A DNA stretch of 64,000 nt, from positions 653,006-717,005 of the forward strand of contig JAFLBH010000002.1 in NCBI GenBank assembly GCA_017303905.1, given 5' to 3'. Source of the stretch: Bacteroidota bacterium. GTDB lineage: Bacteria > Bacteroidota > Bacteroidia > B-17B0 > Aurantibacillaceae. This document shows positions 62,899-64,000 of this stretch, piece by piece (position 1 is the stretch's first letter; each line of letters begins with the position of its first letter). The notes beneath the pieces were generated by a model. It was not told the DNA's origin and ran no database searches. It saw nothing but the letters and a program-made list of their open reading frames with translations. The translations under genes were made by a program, and so were the position numbers.

Positions 62899-63711
62899 AT
62901 GAAACAACTTCTAACATATTTCGGACTTGCATATTTAATTAGTTGGACAATTTGGCTTCCGTTATACGGACACACTTTTGGGTTGACTAATTTGCCGACT
63001 TTACCTTATCACCACGCTCTTGGTGGTCTTGGACCGTTATTCGCCTCGTTCTTGACAACTTGGATTTATCAAAGAAGACAAGGAGTAAAACTTCTTTTAA
63101 AAAAGTGTTTTCAGGTGAGACCACTACTTTATTTAACAGTTGCATTGTTAAGTCCGTTCATACTTGCTTTCATTGCGACAATCATAAATTTCTTTATTGA
63201 CAAATCGCCATTTAACCTCTCAGGACTGCTTAGTTGCAAAGAGTTCCCACAATTCAACTTATTGACATTTTTTATTTACAACTTAATCTTCTTCGGCTTT
63301 GGTGAAGAAGTTGGTTGGCGAGGTTTTGCATTGCCAAGGTTTCAAGACAGGTTTAATGCTTTGACATCAAGTATTATTTTGACAATATTTTGGGCTGTTT
63401 GGCATTGGCCACTTTTCTTTTACAGACCTGGTTACACGTCGATGGACTTCGCAGGAATATTCGGTTGGACATTTAGCCTATTGACAGGAAGTATTTTATT
63501 GACTTGGCTTTACAACTCATCCAAAGCAAGTATTTTAATTTGTGCTGTTTTTCACTCAACTATAGACATCGCATTTACCGCAGACCTTGCCGACAAGAAC
63601 ATTGTGAACTATATGGGATTTTTAATCACAGTTTGGGGAATATTGACAATCATTATCTTTAAACCAAAAAATTTAGCGACAAATGAACGAGAGAAGAACA
63701 CCAGCCCATAA
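62899..63711 (+). CDS. CPBP family intramembrane metalloprotease
   Basis: The 270-residue membrane protein has about seven or eight helices. The CPBP/Abi motifs are all present: GEEVGWRGFALP (EExxxR, motif 1), FWAVWHWP (FxxxH, motif 2) and VFHSTID (HxxxD, motif 3). Such proteases cleave or process membrane-linked peptides, including prenylated proteins in eukaryotes and bacteriocin-related peptides in bacteria. Its stop codon (63709-63711) lies inside the 5' arm of attC 7, as in compact cassettes. The whole cassette is 62861-63875. Confidence 0.93.
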   Translation: MKQLLTYFGLAYLISWTIWLPLYGHTFGLTNLPTLPYHHALGGLGPLFASFLTTWIYQRRQGVKLLLKKCFQVRPLLYLTVALLSPFILAFIATIINFFIDKSPFNLSGLLSCKEFPQFNLLTFFIYNLIFFGFGEEVGWRGFALPRFQDRFNALTSSIILTIFWAVWHWPLFFYRPGYTSMDFAGIFGWTFSLLTGSILLTWLYNSSKASILICAVFHSTIDIAFTADLADKNIVNYMGFLITVWGILTIIIFKPKNLATNEREKNTSP

Positions 63712-63882
63712 CAGCAAGCAAAAGTAAGCGGGTAGACTCGGTCATCGTTCGCGCGCAATTAAAGCGGTAGACAATTTGTTTGCGGCTCACTAATAAAGTA
63801 GGTATCTTTAAAATACCTTTTGTCGGTTAAGACAGGTGAAGCTTCGAAAGCCCGCCTACTCTTGCTTGCAAAACGTTAGCGG
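63705..63882 (+). repeat. attC site 7
   Basis: The 5' arm CCCATAAC-AGCAAGCAAAAGTAAGCGGG pairs with the 3' arm CCCGCCTACTCTTGCTTGC-AAAAC-GTTAGCGG with few mismatches. Inside are TTTG (63779-63782), a 20-bp gap, TATCTTTA (63803-63810), then CGGT and TTAAGACA (63827-63834). Cleavage would fall after G63875. Confidence 0.9.
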
Positions 63883-63965
63883 TCATTGTAAATGTACAAG
63901 CATTAAACGCCCGACAAAAAAACTAACACTTCGTTGGTCTTGTTAATTATTTTTCGCAACTCGAC

Positions 63966-63994
63966 ATTGACGTCTTAAACTTTGTTTATATTTG
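63966..63994 (+). promoter_or_regulatory. promoter of the next cassette gene, cut by window edge
   Basis: -33 ATTG (63966-63969), 17-bp spacer, -7 box TATATTTG (63987-63994). The transcript would start near the window end, so the next gene lies outside. Confidence 0.6.
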
Positions 63995-64000
63995 TGCCAT

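Larger units (their letters stand above)
49555..64000 (+). mobile_element. integron-like platform and cassette array (right end outside the window)
   Basis: A tyrosine recombinase is followed by short genes almost all on the plus strand. They are separated by palindromic sites with 5' TAAC arms and 3' GTTA core sites at 51545, 52304, 53103, 53786, 54174, 62361, 62860 and 63875. Complete cassettes are 51546-52304, 52305-53103, 53104-53786 and 62861-63875, assuming cleavage after the G of each GTT core. The 8-kb piece 54175-62360 is too long for one cassette and includes minus-strand genes. It is probably several units with lost sites or a separate insertion. Confidence 0.7.

Noticed and set aside
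62362..62975. Minus-strand frames of 63-93 codons around attC 6
   Set aside because: They cross the attC site and the start of the CPBP gene, and their residue use is untypical.

Overview
The window is a low-GC chromosome segment from a member of the Bacteroidota, most likely a flavobacterium-like lineage. Three things point there: promoter -7 boxes of the TAnnTTTG type with few Shine-Dalgarno sites, secreted proteins with type IX secretion C-terminal domains, and families such as DUF4290, DUF5683, GWxTD and PorT-like barrels. The species cannot be named from sequence alone.

Positions 1-49,100 are ordinary core genome: ispE (cut by the left edge), grpE-dnaJ, an operon of a redox-active TlpA-type lipoprotein with two OmpA proteins whose thioredoxin-like domains lack cysteines, murA (Asp at the fosfomycin-target Cys position), sucD, a patatin/barrel phospholipase, tpiA-prmA, trxB, dacB, dapB, ubiX, an HMG-CoA-lyase-like gene, pyrD, a flippase, parA-parB, pruA, a TPR/PP2C phosphatase and gap. 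Two tRNA genes sit here, Ser(GGA) and His(GTG). The His tRNA is followed by a small GIY-YIG nuclease gene and a second copy of the tRNA 3' end. Both tRNA loci are followed by an unusual nested inverted-repeat unit of about 100 bp, three units in all.

Right after gap the character changes. The last 77 bp around the gap stop codon are repeated exactly on the other side of a 48-bp imperfect palindrome. Then come a GC-rich hairpin, a Xer-like tyrosine recombinase, and from about 51.4 kb to the window end an integron-like array. Small same-strand genes (ORF6N regulator, a DUF6985-like protein, a small membrane protein, a CPBP protease and unknowns) are separated by imperfect palindromes of the attC type, with 5' arms ending TAAC and 3' arms carrying GTTA core sites. 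The recombinase is Xer-like in length and lacks the extra region I would expect in IntI. Four of the attC sites share an internal block (TATCTTTA, then CGG(T/G), then in three of them a TATAGACA-like motif) that could be a built-in promoter.

Inside the array region, 54.2-58.9 kb is a RiPP cluster of the grasp-with-spasm type: a duplicated beta-rich protein, a candidate precursor peptide, an ATP-grasp ligase, a 64-residue protein, a SPASM protein without a radical-SAM cysteine motif, and an EreA/ChaN-like lipoprotein. The stretch 59-62 kb holds small lipoproteins and two proteins sharing a KADAG motif with HU-like helices. A 21-bp minisatellite follows, and the array resumes with attC sites and a textbook cassette carrying a CPBP protease.
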